Below are positions 24,733 to 33,938 of a DNA stretch of 64,000 nt, piece after piece; the stretch's first letter is position 1; every line of letters starts with the position of its first letter. The position numbers and the translations under genes are program-made. Source of the DNA: Photobacterium sp. SKA34. GTDB taxonomy: Bacteria > Pseudomonadota > Gammaproteobacteria > Enterobacterales > Vibrionaceae. The notes under the pieces were generated by a model. The model had not been told where the DNA came from. It did not search any database and saw nothing but the letters and a program-made list of their open reading frames with translations. The stretch is from contig NZ_CH724142.1 in the NCBI RefSeq assembly GCF_000153325.1, positions 659,089 through 723,088 of the forward strand. The letters run 5' to 3'.

Positions 24733-26235
24733 ATGAATTCTACGAATGAAAATTTGCTTACAACTATTAACGATAGTCTGTTAGCAATCATTGGTTCAAT
24801 CAATGGTGTACTGTGGGGACAGGTATTAGTGTACTCACTCGTAGGTGTGGGTATTTATTTCTCTCTACGTTTAGGGTTTATACAAATCCGTCAATTCGGA
24901 CACGCTATTAAGGTGCTTAAAAGCGGTCGTGAACTTGAAAATGGTATCAGTTCATACCAAGTATTTTGTACATCAATGGCGGCGCGTGTTGGCACCGGTA
25001 ATATGGCAGGTATTGCAGTAGCCTTAAGCATTGGTGGTCCTGGTGCTATTTTCTGGATGTGGGTTATTGCCCTATTTGGTATGGCAACCGCGTTTATTGA
25101 ATCAACCCTTGCGCAAGTATACAAAGTAAAAGACGTTGACGGTCAATATCGTGGCGGCCCTGCTTATTACATGGAAAGAGGCTTAGGCAAACGTTGGATG
25201 GGAACGCTATTTTCTATCTGCTTAATAATCGCGTTCGGCTTTGTATTTAACGCAGTTCAAGCAAACACGATTACAGATGCGCTTCACCACTCTTTTGGTT
25301 TTAATGAAACAACTCAAGGCATCGTACTCGTAATCTTTTCTGCTTTCTTTATTATGGGCGGTCTACGCCGTGTTGCTTCAGCATCAGCTAAGATTGTTCC
25401 AGTGATGGCAATTAGTTACCTCGCTATTGCTGTTATCGTAGTCATCATGAATATCACAGAGCTCCCTGCTGTTCTTTCTCTTATCGTGAAAAGTGCATTT
25501 GGTTGGCAAGAAGCTGCTGCAGGCGGTGTCGCATTTACAATTTCACAAGCAATGCAAACAGGTATTGCACGTGGTTTATTCTCAAATGAAGCAGGTATGG
25601 GCTCGGCTGCTAATATCGCAGCAAGTGCAACGCCAAACCCTAACCACCCTGCCTCACAAGGCTTTGTGCAAATGCTAGGTGTATTTGTTGATACCATTGT
25701 TATCTGTACTGCATCTGCTGCAATGATCATGCTTTCAGGTGTAATGGATATGCCAAATGCAGGTCAAGGTATTAGCTTATTACAAACCGCACTTTCTAAC
25801 GAACTAGGTAACTGGACAACTTACTTTATTGCCGCAGCAATCCTGCTATTTTGTTTTTCATCAATTATTGCAAACTACTCATACGCTGAAACCAACATCA
25901 TGTTCTTAAATGGTAATACCAAAAAAGGTCTGATGCTTTTCCGCTTGTGTGTACTAGGCATGGTGATGTTTGGTTCAGTTGCTTCTCTACCTGTGGTATG
26001 GAACTTAGCTGATGCATCTATGGGCTTAATGGCATTTGTTAATATCGTAGCGCTAATTTTCCTATCAAAGTTAGCTATCCGCGTTATCAAAGATTACGAG
26101 CGTCAGCTAAAACAAGGAAAAACACCTGAGTTTGACCGTTCTAAATTCCCAGAGCTTGAAGACCTTGACGGTGCATGGCACCCAGATACCATTGCGAAAG
26201 CACGCCGTAAACACGGCAACCATTTCGCTAAATAA
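24733..26235 (+). CDS. AGCS-family alanine/glycine:cation symporter (500 aa)
   Basis: Sodium- or proton-coupled importer of alanine or glycine (DagA/AlsT type) in the inner membrane. Family blocks are LRLGFIQIRQFGHAIKVL, SMAARVGTGNMAGIAVALSIGGPGAIFWMW, GGPAYYMERGLGKRWMG, GIARGLFSNEAGMGSAANIAA and VFVDTIVICTASAAMIML. About ten or eleven hydrophobic segments are followed by a 50-residue polar tail. AGGAAAAG precedes the ATG. A second AGCS gene lies at 41216-42592; this one has AARVGTGN where the other has SATIGTGN, suggesting different substrate or ion preference. Confidence 0.92.
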   Translation: MNSTNENLLTTINDSLLAIIGSINGVLWGQVLVYSLVGVGIYFSLRLGFIQIRQFGHAIKVLKSGRELENGISSYQVFCTSMAARVGTGNMAGIAVALSIGGPGAIFWMWVIALFGMATAFIESTLAQVYKVKDVDGQYRGGPAYYMERGLGKRWMGTLFSICLIIAFGFVFNAVQANTITDALHHSFGFNETTQGIVLVIFSAFFIMGGLRRVASASAKIVPVMAISYLAIAVIVVIMNITELPAVLSLIVKSAFGWQEAAAGGVAFTISQAMQTGIARGLFSNEAGMGSAANIAASATPNPNHPASQGFVQMLGVFVDTIVICTASAAMIMLSGVMDMPNAGQGISLLQTALSNELGNWTTYFIAAAILLFCFSSIIANYSYAETNIMFLNGNTKKGLMLFRLCVLGMVMFGSVASLPVVWNLADASMGLMAFVNIVALIFLSKLAIRVIKDYERQLKQGKTPEFDRSKFPELEDLDGAWHPDTIAKARRKHGNHFAK

Positions 26236-26250
26236 TCTGTAATCGCTTTT

Positions 26251-26287
26251 AAAGCCAGTATTGATCTTCAATGCTGGCTTTTTTCTT
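26251..26287 (+). terminator. Intrinsic terminator of the AGCS symporter
   Basis: A 14-bp stem (AAAGCCAGTATTGA / TCAATGCTGGCTTT, one G-T pair) with loop TCT and a T6 tail. It may also act for the convergent peroxidase gene. Confidence 0.92.
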
Positions 26288-26301
26288 TTCTAGATTAGAC
26301 G

Positions 26302-26883
26302 TTACATATTCAATTGTTGTTTAATTGCAGCAACCATCTCATTACTTGTTGGTGATAGTCTTGATGGAAATACGCCGACTACTTGCCCTTGTTTATTTAA
26401 CAAATACTTTTGAAAATTCCACCCAACCGACTTACCTGACTGTGCGATTAAATGTTTGTACAACGGATTGGCCTTACTTCCCTTAACACTTGTTTTGGTT
26501 ATCATAGGAAAAGTTACGCCATAATTGCTATAACAGATATTAGCCGTTTGCTGATCGCTGCCTCTATCTTGCTTAAAATCATTAGATGGAAAACCAATAA
26601 CCACCAATCCACTGTCTTTATACGTTTTGTACAACTCCTCCAGCTGTTTGAATTGTGGGGTAAAACCACATTGACTAGCCGTATTCACTACTAATACCAC
26701 TTTCCCTGTCAATTGTTTGCAAAAGTCATAATACTCATCGCTATTGAGTTTTTTTAAAGGCGCTTGATAGAGTGTTGGGCAACTTGAAGCGTTCGCAAAT
26801 GTTGTCACGAGAGAAGTAAAAAGGATTGAACTTACTAATAAAATAAGTCGTAAAATAAAACGATTATTGCTAATCACTTGCAT
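26302..26883 (-). CDS. Periplasmic cysteine-type glutathione peroxidase homologue
   Basis: A 193-residue thiol peroxidase with an N-terminal signal or anchor (residues 9-32, ending FANAS). The conserved blocks are NTASQCGFTPQF with peroxidatic Cys72, VIGFPSNDFKQD, YGVTFPM and the Trp-Asn pair WNFQKYL. The usual FPCNQF block reads FPSNDF, so the Cys is Ser and the Gln of the catalytic tetrad is Asp. Such Cys-GPx proteins usually use thioredoxin-like partners rather than glutathione. AAGGGA precedes the ATG. Likely role: periplasmic peroxide defence. Confidence 0.88.
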   Translation of the reverse strand: MQVISNNRFILRLILLVSSILFTSLVTTFANASSCPTLYQAPLKKLNSDEYYDFCKQLTGKVVLVVNTASQCGFTPQFKQLEELYKTYKDSGLVVIGFPSNDFKQDRGSDQQTANICYSNYGVTFPMITKTSVKGSKANPLYKHLIAQSGKSVGWNFQKYLLNKQGQVVGVFPSRLSPTSNEMVAAIKQQLNM

Positions 26884-26939
26884 GTTTTTTCCCTTCTATT
26901 CATTAATTATATAAATAATCAGTCAACAATACGAAAAAG

Positions 26940-26966
26940 GGCTAAAGAAAGTTTATTTCTTTAGCC
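26940..26966 (-). terminator. Intrinsic terminator of the 93-aa gene
   Basis: An 11-bp stem, GGCTAAAGAAA / TTTCTTTAGCC, with loop GTTTA, followed by CTTTTTC on the minus strand. Confidence 0.88.
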
Positions 26967-26987
26967 ACTATTGAAGAGAATAAAACA

Positions 26988-27269
26988 TTAGATATAACCG
27001 TTTTGAAATTTCCACGCCTCACTCATCTTATCAATAACACAAGCAGGCAATGGTCGATGTGCTTTAGCTGGCTGCGTAGCAATATTTCGATAGCCGCACC
27101 GTTTTAGTCGCAAATCAAACGCACGATCGATTTGCATTCCAGCACGAGCGAGATCCCAACGAAATACTCGGAGTGCTAAATATTCATGTTGCTCTAATTC
27201 ACCTCCTAATGGGTATTTAAGCACTTTATTGTAAGCCGTTTTTGCTAAATCGAAGTTCACTTGAATCAT
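26988..27269 (-). CDS. Conserved hypothetical protein, 93 aa
   Basis: A basic soluble protein (MIQVNFDLAKTAYNKVL...FRWDLARAGMQIDRAFDLRLKRCGYR) without signal peptide or known motif. It has an excellent Shine-Dalgarno (AAGGAGG on the minus strand) and its own terminator, so it is very likely a real, well-translated gene. Function unknown. Confidence 0.7.
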   Translation of the reverse strand: MIQVNFDLAKTAYNKVLKYPLGGELEQHEYLALRVFRWDLARAGMQIDRAFDLRLKRCGYRNIATQPAKAHRPLPACVIDKMSEAWKFQNGYI

Positions 27270-27559
27270 AAGTTCCTCCTTAGCTTTCAGCCATTAATAT
27301 AAATTATCGGCTAACTTCAAGCTAAAACGTTACAGTGTCGCAAGCAAGCTTTTTCGCAATAAAAATGACAATAAAGTGCAAATTAAAATAAATAATGTGA
27401 TGTAAATCCGCTAGTAATTGGTTATTAATAGCAAATATGGTTAACAATCAAACAAAGAAGAAAGAGATCTACCGTCGATTTTGCTTTTCGTAAAGAAAGG
27501 CTTTTATCCATAATTAAGCTGAATTATTATGCTTTATCGAACAACGCTAGGAACTCAAT

Positions 27560-27925
27560 ATGCAACAAATTAAAATCGCCGCTAATTCGCAGATTGCCGT
27601 TATTTTTAAGACTTGGTCATCTGAATGGGAATCGGAAGTTGAAGCAGATAAAAAAGATGCTGCGAACAAATTCCATACAGTTTATAACATTGCAGCTGAG
27701 TTGTTCGCAAAAGGCGGAGAAATTGAAATTTCTTTCATTTCTGCGTTATTTAATGATTGTAAGCAAAAAACTGAAATGGCTGAGCAAATGTTCAACAAGA
27801 TCAAAGCTAGCCTAAAAGATGATCCTGAACGAGCTGAGAAATACATCGCTAAAGTTAATACCGCAGCGCAAGATGCTGCATTTTCGATGAACTACCTTGG
27901 CCAACTACTCTTAAAATCAGCTTAA
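27560..27925 (+). CDS. Conserved hypothetical protein, 121 aa
   Basis: A helical, acidic, cytoplasmic-looking protein rich in Lys, Glu and Ala (KIKASLKDDPERAEKYIAKVNTAAQDAAF). No motif is recognised. AGGA lies eight bases before the ATG, and a hairpin terminator follows. It appears monocistronic. Confidence 0.65.
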   Translation: MQQIKIAANSQIAVIFKTWSSEWESEVEADKKDAANKFHTVYNIAAELFAKGGEIEISFISALFNDCKQKTEMAEQMFNKIKASLKDDPERAEKYIAKVNTAAQDAAFSMNYLGQLLLKSA

Positions 27926-27941
27926 TGTCGCCAATGTCTAG

Positions 27942-27967
27942 AGCCCTTATATCGAGGGCTTTATTTG
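27942..27967 (+). terminator. Intrinsic terminator of the 121-aa gene
   Basis: Short GC-rich stem AGCCCT / AGGGCT with loop TATATCG, then TTATTTG. Confidence 0.75.
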
Positions 27968-28137
27968 CTGCTATATTCAGCAATATTTAACTAATAAGTA
28001 CTAAATCTACTTTACACTCTAAATCTCCTTGTCAGCTTTCTTCTATAGGCATACATTACGCCAAAATATACCTTTTACAGATACTGTTAGTTTTATACTA
28101 ACTCATCTCTATATTTCTTGCGTTTGTAATGTAACTA

Positions 28138-30069
28138 ATGAAAAAGCACTCTCTATGGTCTCGTTGGTTTTCTAACGCGGCAGATATACCTGACTCTATT
28201 CGTATTACTATTCCAATGGTAGTGTCACTCGGCTTATTCTATTTTTTTGGTTGTACTGCCGCAGGAATCTCAGGTCTCATCACCGCTTGGTTACTCGGTA
28301 CTCAAGCGCGCGATCTCCCCTATTTAAAGCGCTTACAAATTTTATCTATCTCAGTTTTTTTAACCGCTTTATCAACCTACTTAGCTTTTAGTGTCTTTGA
28401 TAACTTATGGTTTAGCTCCCTTACTTTATGTAGCATTGCAATTGTATATGGCCTGATGTCTAACCAACGTCCGCATATTCGTTCGTTTGGGTATAATTTT
28501 GGTTTTACTTACATCATGTCCATTCACTTTGCGAGTACTGAAAATATCTTTGACATTATTCTGATCGCGAACTTGTTTGCTGCGGGAAGTGTAATGCTAA
28601 CGTCACTGATCTTATGGCCTTTTTTTAAAGGACGTATTTTACAAAATCATATACACGATGTGACATTTACTCTTGCTGACTGGCTAAATACAGTACGTTG
28701 TACGAATGATGAATCTGTTCTAGAAGATATACGGCAACAGTTTTATTTATGCGCACACAAGGTCGCTTATTACAGCAATTCAATTACTTCACCTAAACGA
28801 ACTGAACAAGTGCGTATGGATCTACAACGTTCACTTGAAGTCGCTGAGTATGTAATTAGTCTTGAACGTATTTTAAGTTTCAATTTACAAGAAAATACGC
28901 GCAGCCGTTTATCTAATTGGATTGAACAAGCCGCGAGAGAAATCAAACAACACCAGCAAATTACAGCGATTTTTGATGTCAATGAGCATAAAAACAACCA
29001 ATACATTGTCGATTTATTAGAACAACTTAAACGCTGTTATAACTTTTCAACCTTCTCTACCCCCGATTACAGTAAAAATATTTATCTTTTCACCTCAGAT
29101 ACGGTGTCCTTTTTACGTAATTTTAAACATGCTTTACATCTTAAATCTAAAGAATGGCGACACAGTGGTAAAATAGCCATTACATTGGCAATCACACAGT
29201 TTTTAACGATTTTTTATCAAATCCCTCAAGGCTATTGGATCTCATTAACAGCCTTTATTGTATTACTCACCTCATCAATAGGTGTGACCAACCACCGTAT
29301 TTGGCATCGTTTTTATGGCACTGCATTAGGCGGTTTATATAGTTTTGTGTGCTTATATTTTTTTCCACATCAACACCTAATTATACTAACTAGTATCTCT
29401 GTCTTTTTTGCTTTTACGACATACCATAAAGAGCGCTATGACATTCACGTATTCTGGTTAACATCGATGATTGTTTTCTCAATCAGCCTACTTTCACCTG
29501 ATAATACCTATGTAACGTTTTATCGTATTATTGATACCTTGTTTGGGGTAACCATTGCCTTTTCTATTAATTATTTTGTCGCGCCAAGTTGGACAATGCG
29601 TTGGTTGGATCTTTATATTGCACGCATGATACGTTCGCAGATTTTGTACGTAACCGTTTTAAATAAGCCACTCTTTGAGCAGAAACTAAACCTATATAAA
29701 GCACAGGATAATTATTATGTCCTTAAAGGTGAGATCTTTAATCTACTTAAAGAACCAAATCTTAGCCCTCGTACATCTCAAGATTGGAAGAGTTTGTTGG
29801 TTATCTTACGCCGTTTAAGTGATTCGCTTTTATTGGCAACCAAACTTGGGCTTAATACTCCTGATGATAATAACTATACCCAGAAGTGGATTAAACAGCT
29901 TTCTGACATTGAAAAACGATTCCCACATCGACATGAGATAGATCAACCGATTGAAATTGATACGGACAATTATGAACATTCGGCTGATATGCTATGTTCA
30001 TTAATTGAAGAAGATATAAATCAATTAGAATTGTGGCTATGTTATCAACAAGCGTTTCCATTAAAATAA
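28138..30069 (+). CDS. FUSC-family inner-membrane transporter-like protein (full length, 643 aa)
   Basis: Two membrane blocks of about five or six helices each (residues about 20-165 and 345-485) are separated by and followed by cytoplasmic helical domains. This is the full-length YccS/AaeB-like FUSC architecture. The second block carries the family's typical stretch near IPQGYWISLTAFIVLLTSSIGVTNHRIWHRFYGTALGG. Related proteins include efflux pumps for aromatic carboxylic acids, but the substrate here is not known. No AaeA-like membrane-fusion gene is adjacent. The 27968-28137 gap holds only a presumed promoter. Confidence 0.85.
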   Translation: MKKHSLWSRWFSNAADIPDSIRITIPMVVSLGLFYFFGCTAAGISGLITAWLLGTQARDLPYLKRLQILSISVFLTALSTYLAFSVFDNLWFSSLTLCSIAIVYGLMSNQRPHIRSFGYNFGFTYIMSIHFASTENIFDIILIANLFAAGSVMLTSLILWPFFKGRILQNHIHDVTFTLADWLNTVRCTNDESVLEDIRQQFYLCAHKVAYYSNSITSPKRTEQVRMDLQRSLEVAEYVISLERILSFNLQENTRSRLSNWIEQAAREIKQHQQITAIFDVNEHKNNQYIVDLLEQLKRCYNFSTFSTPDYSKNIYLFTSDTVSFLRNFKHALHLKSKEWRHSGKIAITLAITQFLTIFYQIPQGYWISLTAFIVLLTSSIGVTNHRIWHRFYGTALGGLYSFVCLYFFPHQHLIILTSISVFFAFTTYHKERYDIHVFWLTSMIVFSISLLSPDNTYVTFYRIIDTLFGVTIAFSINYFVAPSWTMRWLDLYIARMIRSQILYVTVLNKPLFEQKLNLYKAQDNYYVLKGEIFNLLKEPNLSPRTSQDWKSLLVILRRLSDSLLLATKLGLNTPDDNNYTQKWIKQLSDIEKRFPHRHEIDQPIEIDTDNYEHSADMLCSLIEEDINQLELWLCYQQAFPLK

Positions 30070-30099
30070 GCTAGGTTTACCGTCCAGAAAAATGTACTT

Positions 30100-30798
30100 T
30101 CACTGTTCTTTTTGAGAGTCATTCACCTTTTTAATACTACCAGTCGCAACATTTACTGCTAAGTAATGTTGCTGACTGTTAGTACTATCAAATTCTTCAT
30201 AACTAAATAAATAGCAGGTTTGGCAATCAAAAATAGGTTGGTTGTAATCAAGCTCTAAATTCGTCCCGTTCGCTTGATAGTATTCGCTATCTATTGCTAA
30301 CCCTACGGCTTCTAGTGCTTGTGCTTTATCCGTATATTTAGGTGCTGTCGATATCTTTTCATTATAGGTTTTATCTTTATATTGAATGAGATACGTTTGA
30401 TTATCAGATGTTAATAAAATATCTTTCCAACCATTATTGATATCATCACCTACCAACACAGGTTGTTGAATTTTTTCCCACTTTGCCATTATTTTATATT
30501 GGTCATCAAATAAATAGGCCTTACACTCATCTTTCTCGCAATAGCGTTCGCTCTGCATAAGTACAAAGGTTTCTTCTTTACCGTTATTATTTAAATCTGC
30601 TCGACCGTAAAGGTAATAAGGTAATTTCTGGTCAGTATTAGATATGGTTTTATCTGAAGGAAAGATCTGTTTTTTTATCGCGGACGCTAACTTCTCATCA
30701 ATACTTTGTTGATGTACTTCCTGTTCTCTTAACCCAAACACAACAAGAGCAATAACAGTGATGACAATAGAATAAAATACAATGTGGCGGTGCTCCAT
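30100..30798 (-). CDS. Hypothetical membrane-anchored periplasmic protein, 232 aa
   Basis: An N-terminal uncleaved membrane segment (about 5-23, VFYSIVITVIALVVFGL) is followed by a hydrophilic domain with beta propensity and two Cys pairs (YCEKDEC and CQTC). Segments such as LYGRADLNNNGKEETFVLM recall FG-GAP/VCBS-like repeats with Asp/Asn-rich turns, but this is only suggestive. ATG 30798 is preferred over ATG 30825 because GGGAAGG lies before it. Function unknown. Confidence 0.65.
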   Translation of the reverse strand: MEHRHIVFYSIVITVIALVVFGLREQEVHQQSIDEKLASAIKKQIFPSDKTISNTDQKLPYYLYGRADLNNNGKEETFVLMQSERYCEKDECKAYLFDDQYKIMAKWEKIQQPVLVGDDINNGWKDILLTSDNQTYLIQYKDKTYNEKISTAPKYTDKAQALEAVGLAIDSEYYQANGTNLELDYNQPIFDCQTCYLFSYEEFDSTNSQQHYLAVNVATGSIKKVNDSQKEQ

Positions 30799-30893
30799 AA
30801 TGCCTTCCCATTGATAACAACACACTTTCTCCTATTAGTGTAAGTCTAATTCAGCATCCTTGCTTTTATTGCTCTATGCTCAGTTGCAATAAC

Positions 30894-31367
30894 CTATCCA
30901 TTCAACTGTTTTCTCTCATCAATACGTTTACGGTGCCAGATAGAATAATGACGTAATCCTGCTGGACCATGGGTAATAAAGACTGAAAGTAAAATCACTG
31001 TAATATAGATATGTGCTTGATGTGCAGGAAGCCAAACAATAGATAACAACATGAATAGTTTAACAAATGTTAAAACCCCTTTAAGCTGAATGACCCATAG
31101 CTTTGAACGATAAATTTCTAGTGACATCATGGTAATGCCGCTCATCATGGCTAATACCCACCAATTGATCCAAAGCGCTTTATCAACAGCAAACATAAAG
31201 CCAGCACTAGACACTGCAACTCCTAAAATGTGCAATGCTCTAATCGCTGTTTTTGCTAACCGCTGGCACCAAAATCGTGTTTCAGAAATAGTATAAGGCT
31301 GGCCCTTATTTGGGTGCGGTTTATGTGTCCCGCGTTGATGCGTTGATTTTTTATCGGTCATAATCAT
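30894..31367 (-). CDS. Hypothetical inner-membrane protein, 157 aa
   Basis: A polar N-terminus of about 40 residues rich in His, Lys and Thr is followed by four predicted membrane helices and a short basic tail (WHRKRIDERKQLNG). No family is recognised. It lies 42 bases downstream of the phosphatase gene in the same direction, so co-transcription is possible. A second ATG two codons in (31361) could be used instead. Confidence 0.6.
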   Translation of the reverse strand: MIMTDKKSTHQRGTHKPHPNKGQPYTISETRFWCQRLAKTAIRALHILGVAVSSAGFMFAVDKALWINWWVLAMMSGITMMSLEIYRSKLWVIQLKGVLTFVKLFMLLSIVWLPAHQAHIYITVILLSVFITHGPAGLRHYSIWHRKRIDERKQLNG

Positions 31368-31409
31368 TGTTATTAAACTAGTAGGCGCGCAAGCATAACT
31401 GATCTTGAG

Positions 31410-32018
31410 TTAACACGACATGATTGCAGGGCGGAATTCTTTCATTTTTCCACCAGCCACTAGATAACAGTCCATGCCTGCCGCTTTAGCTGCTTGACAA
31501 CCTAATTCAGTATCTTCAAACACCAAACAATATTGTGCCGCTATACCTAATTTTTGTGCCGCTAATAAGAACGTTTCTGGTAGCGGTTTATGCTTTGTAA
31601 CATCATTGGCCGTAACAATAACATCTAGATACGGCATTAAGCCTGCGCTGGTTAAAATTTCTTCAGTGTGGCGACGCTGACACCCCGTACCTATCGCTGT
31701 TGGAATACCTTCAGATTTTGCTTGTGTCAATACATCGAAAGTTCCCGTTATTACCTCACCTTTATGTTTAATATCATCAAAGTGATGGAGTTTTGATTCA
31801 GCAAGATAAACAGGATCTACATCTAACTGATACTTCTCAATAAGAGCTTTTGCTGTATTTAAGGTTGGTGATCCACCCATGGTATAAAACCAATCGTGAT
31901 CAAAAGGAATATTGTGCACTTCACACGTGAGTTGCCAAGCATAAATATGAGCAGGCATAGAATCGACTAGGGTTCCATCCATATCAAAGATGACGGCTTT
32001 ATAATTACTAATATCCAT
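31410..32018 (-). CDS. yqaB: HAD-superfamily phosphatase, YqaB-like (sugar-phosphate phosphatase)
   Basis: A 202-residue HAD hydrolase with all four motifs: VIFDMDGTLVDS (motif I nucleophile and acid Asp), TAIGTGCQ (motif II), KHKPLPETFLLAAQKLG (motif III Lys) and CLVFEDTELGCQAAKAAGM (motif IV). It resembles E. coli YqaB (GSPT, GTGS, HHKPAPDTFLL, VFEDADFG), a fructose-1-phosphate / 6-phosphogluconate phosphatase. AAGGGA precedes the ATG. It follows the TetR gene by 24 bases and may be co-transcribed with it. Confidence 0.85.
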   Translation of the reverse strand: MDISNYKAVIFDMDGTLVDSMPAHIYAWQLTCEVHNIPFDHDWFYTMGGSPTLNTAKALIEKYQLDVDPVYLAESKLHHFDDIKHKGEVITGTFDVLTQAKSEGIPTAIGTGCQRRHTEEILTSAGLMPYLDVIVTANDVTKHKPLPETFLLAAQKLGIAAQYCLVFEDTELGCQAAKAAGMDCYLVAGGKMKEFRPAIMSC

Positions 32019-32042
32019 TGTTTACAAATCCCTTCTCTATCG

Positions 32043-32651
32043 TTATTTTTTTGCGGCGTATCCTGTCATAAACAAATCAACACAGCTTTCAATATAAGCA
32101 TCATTTTCTTGCTCTGTCATATCACAAGGTTGACCCAGTTGCGCTAAAAATACCATCCGACCATGTAGCATCAATAATAGCTGCATCGCTGCATCAGAGG
32201 CTGAAATTGGAAAACTCAACACACCTTGTTGTTGTTGAAAAGATAAGTATTGAGCCAACATTTCGATGGTAATTTCAGGTCCGGCAGAAACAAACACTTT
32301 TGCCAGATCAGGATGCGACTCTAACTGACGAATCGCCGTTCTGTATGTCAGAATAGCTTCATCTGTTCGTAAAATCGTTTGAAAACGTTTAGCAAAATCA
32401 CACAATACATCTCGCGCCTTTCTTCCATCATCCAATGGCAATTTATCCATCTGGCTTTCCATACATTTAGCACGAATACACGTTTCAAACAGATCATCTT
32501 TAGTTTTGAAATGAGCATAAACCGTTTGTTTCGAAACATTCGCAGCCAACGCAATGCTATCCATAGAAATCGCATAACCATGTTGAGTAAAGAGCTCAGT
32601 CGCAGCATCTAATATTTGTTGTTTCTTTAATTGACTTCTTGCTGTTAGCAC
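32043..32651 (-). CDS. TetR-family repressor, divergent from RND efflux operon
   Basis: N-terminal TetR helix-turn-helix: KKQQILDAATELFTQHGY, then SMDSIALAANVSKQTVYAHFKTKDDLFE. A helical ligand domain of about 140 residues follows. The frame is open from GTG 32669, but GTG 32651 has AGGTGG just upstream and gives a typical N-terminus, so I prefer it. It is transcribed away from the efflux genes across a 134-base gap with two palindromic candidate operators. By family precedent it represses itself and the pump, and is released by pump substrates. Confidence 0.9.
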   Translation of the reverse strand: MLTARSQLKKQQILDAATELFTQHGYAISMDSIALAANVSKQTVYAHFKTKDDLFETCIRAKCMESQMDKLPLDDGRKARDVLCDFAKRFQTILRTDEAILTYRTAIRQLESHPDLAKVFVSAGPEITIEMLAQYLSFQQQQGVLSFPISASDAAMQLLLMLHGRMVFLAQLGQPCDMTEQENDAYIESCVDLFMTGYAAKK

Positions 32652-32704
32652 TTTTCCACCTACGAGCACATAAATGCTAATTATTTACATAAATACACAC
32701 AATC

Positions 32705-32766
32705 AAACTAGACAGTCCAGTTTGAATGGTATACTTTTTAATCATATGGACTTGTCAGTCTAGTTT
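32705..32766. promoter_or_regulatory. Two TetR-type operators and the RND efflux promoter
   Basis: Site 1 at 32705-32723 is AAACTAGACAGTCCAGTTT, a palindrome of form AAACTxGACxGTCxAGTTT. Site 2 at 32750-32766 repeats the half-site (ACTTGTCAGTCTAGTTT). Between them the plus strand has TAGACA (32709-32714), a 15-base spacer and TATACT (32730-32735). Site 1 therefore covers the -35 box and site 2 lies just after the expected transcript start, an arrangement suited to repression by the adjacent TetR protein. Confidence 0.7.
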
Positions 32767-32785
32767 AATATTAGGATAGCCAGTA

Positions 32786-33937
32786 ATGCAACGGATAACC
32801 AAATCTTCTTTAGCGTTATGTATTATAATGAGCACAGCTACGCTAACTGGATGTGATGCGCCAGCGAAAGAGGAAAATAAAGCATCATTACAACTGCTTA
32901 ATGTAGACACTCATCAGCTCAAACAACAACAAGATTTTGCGATTGAGCGTGAATATGTCGGCTTTGTTCAAGCGGGTCAACAGGCCAACCTTGGCTTTGA
33001 GCTTAGCGGTAAAATAGACAATATTTATGTCAATGTAGGTGACACGGTTCAGCAAGGTGATCCTCTTTTAGCTCTCGATACTTTATTACTTGCAACTGAA
33101 GCCGACCAATTAAAAGCCCAACAAGCTCAAATATCTGCACAACTTGAGTTAGTTAATGCGAATCTAAAACGCCAAAAATCACTCAAATCCAAAGGCTTTA
33201 GCGCGGCATCGGATATAGATAGCCTGACAAGCCAACGTAAAGAACTGCAAGCGAATTATCGTCAACTATCAGCGACCCTTGCAGCAAACCAACTACGGTT
33301 AGTTAAATCCACCATTATTGCACCCTACAGTGGAATCATCAGCGCACGTCATGTTTCCCATGGTGATGTTGTAAACGCGGGCTCTCCTACTGTTACCCTG
33401 CTAGCGAATAAAAATAAAGAAGTACATATCGGTATTCCTATCGACAAGGTACAAGGCGTGACACAACAAAAAACCTGGACAGTACGAATAGGTAAAGACA
33501 AGTACCCTGTTACTTTACTCAATCCGGGTGCTACCGTGAACCTAAATAGCCGTGCTATTAATTTCCGTTTTTCATTACCAACGAATGCCAATGTTATAAA
33601 TGGTGAATTAGCGTATCTCAATTACAGCGACACACAACAGCAAGCAGGATTTTGGGTTCCCTTATCAGCGTTAACTGATGGTATTCGCGGTACGTGGAAC
33701 ATTTTTGCGGTTGTTGAAAATGGTGCGGGGCCTGAAGTTGAACGACGCTCAGTACAACTCCTTTATGCTGCAAATGATAAAGCCTATATCCAAGGTGCCG
33801 TTGATGAAGGCGAACAAATTATCGCAACGGGATTGCATCGTTTAGTACCAGGTCAAATTGTAACAATAAACCCAAGCGTAACACCGAAACAAAAAACAGC
33901 CACCAAGCCAGCATTAACTGACGATAATGGGGCTTAA
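32786..33937 (+). CDS. RND efflux periplasmic adaptor (membrane-fusion) lipoprotein
   Basis: A 383-residue adaptor that links the RND pump to an outer-membrane channel. A lipobox ends TLTGC (Cys23). The biotinyl-lipoyl half-motifs follow: GFELSGKIDNIYVNVGDTVQQGDPLLALD and APYSGIISARHVSHGDVVNAGSP. They flank an alpha-hairpin at about 105-175, with a beta-barrel domain after. AGGA lies nine bases before the ATG. The stop codon ends one base before the ATG used for the RND gene. No outer-membrane channel gene is present, so it probably uses TolC encoded elsewhere. Confidence 0.93.
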   Translation: MQRITKSSLALCIIMSTATLTGCDAPAKEENKASLQLLNVDTHQLKQQQDFAIEREYVGFVQAGQQANLGFELSGKIDNIYVNVGDTVQQGDPLLALDTLLLATEADQLKAQQAQISAQLELVNANLKRQKSLKSKGFSAASDIDSLTSQRKELQANYRQLSATLAANQLRLVKSTIIAPYSGIISARHVSHGDVVNAGSPTVTLLANKNKEVHIGIPIDKVQGVTQQKTWTVRIGKDKYPVTLLNPGATVNLNSRAINFRFSLPTNANVINGELAYLNYSDTQQQAGFWVPLSALTDGIRGTWNIFAVVENGAGPEVERRSVQLLYAANDKAYIQGAVDEGEQIIATGLHRLVPGQIVTINPSVTPKQKTATKPALTDDNGA

Positions 33938-33938
33938 G

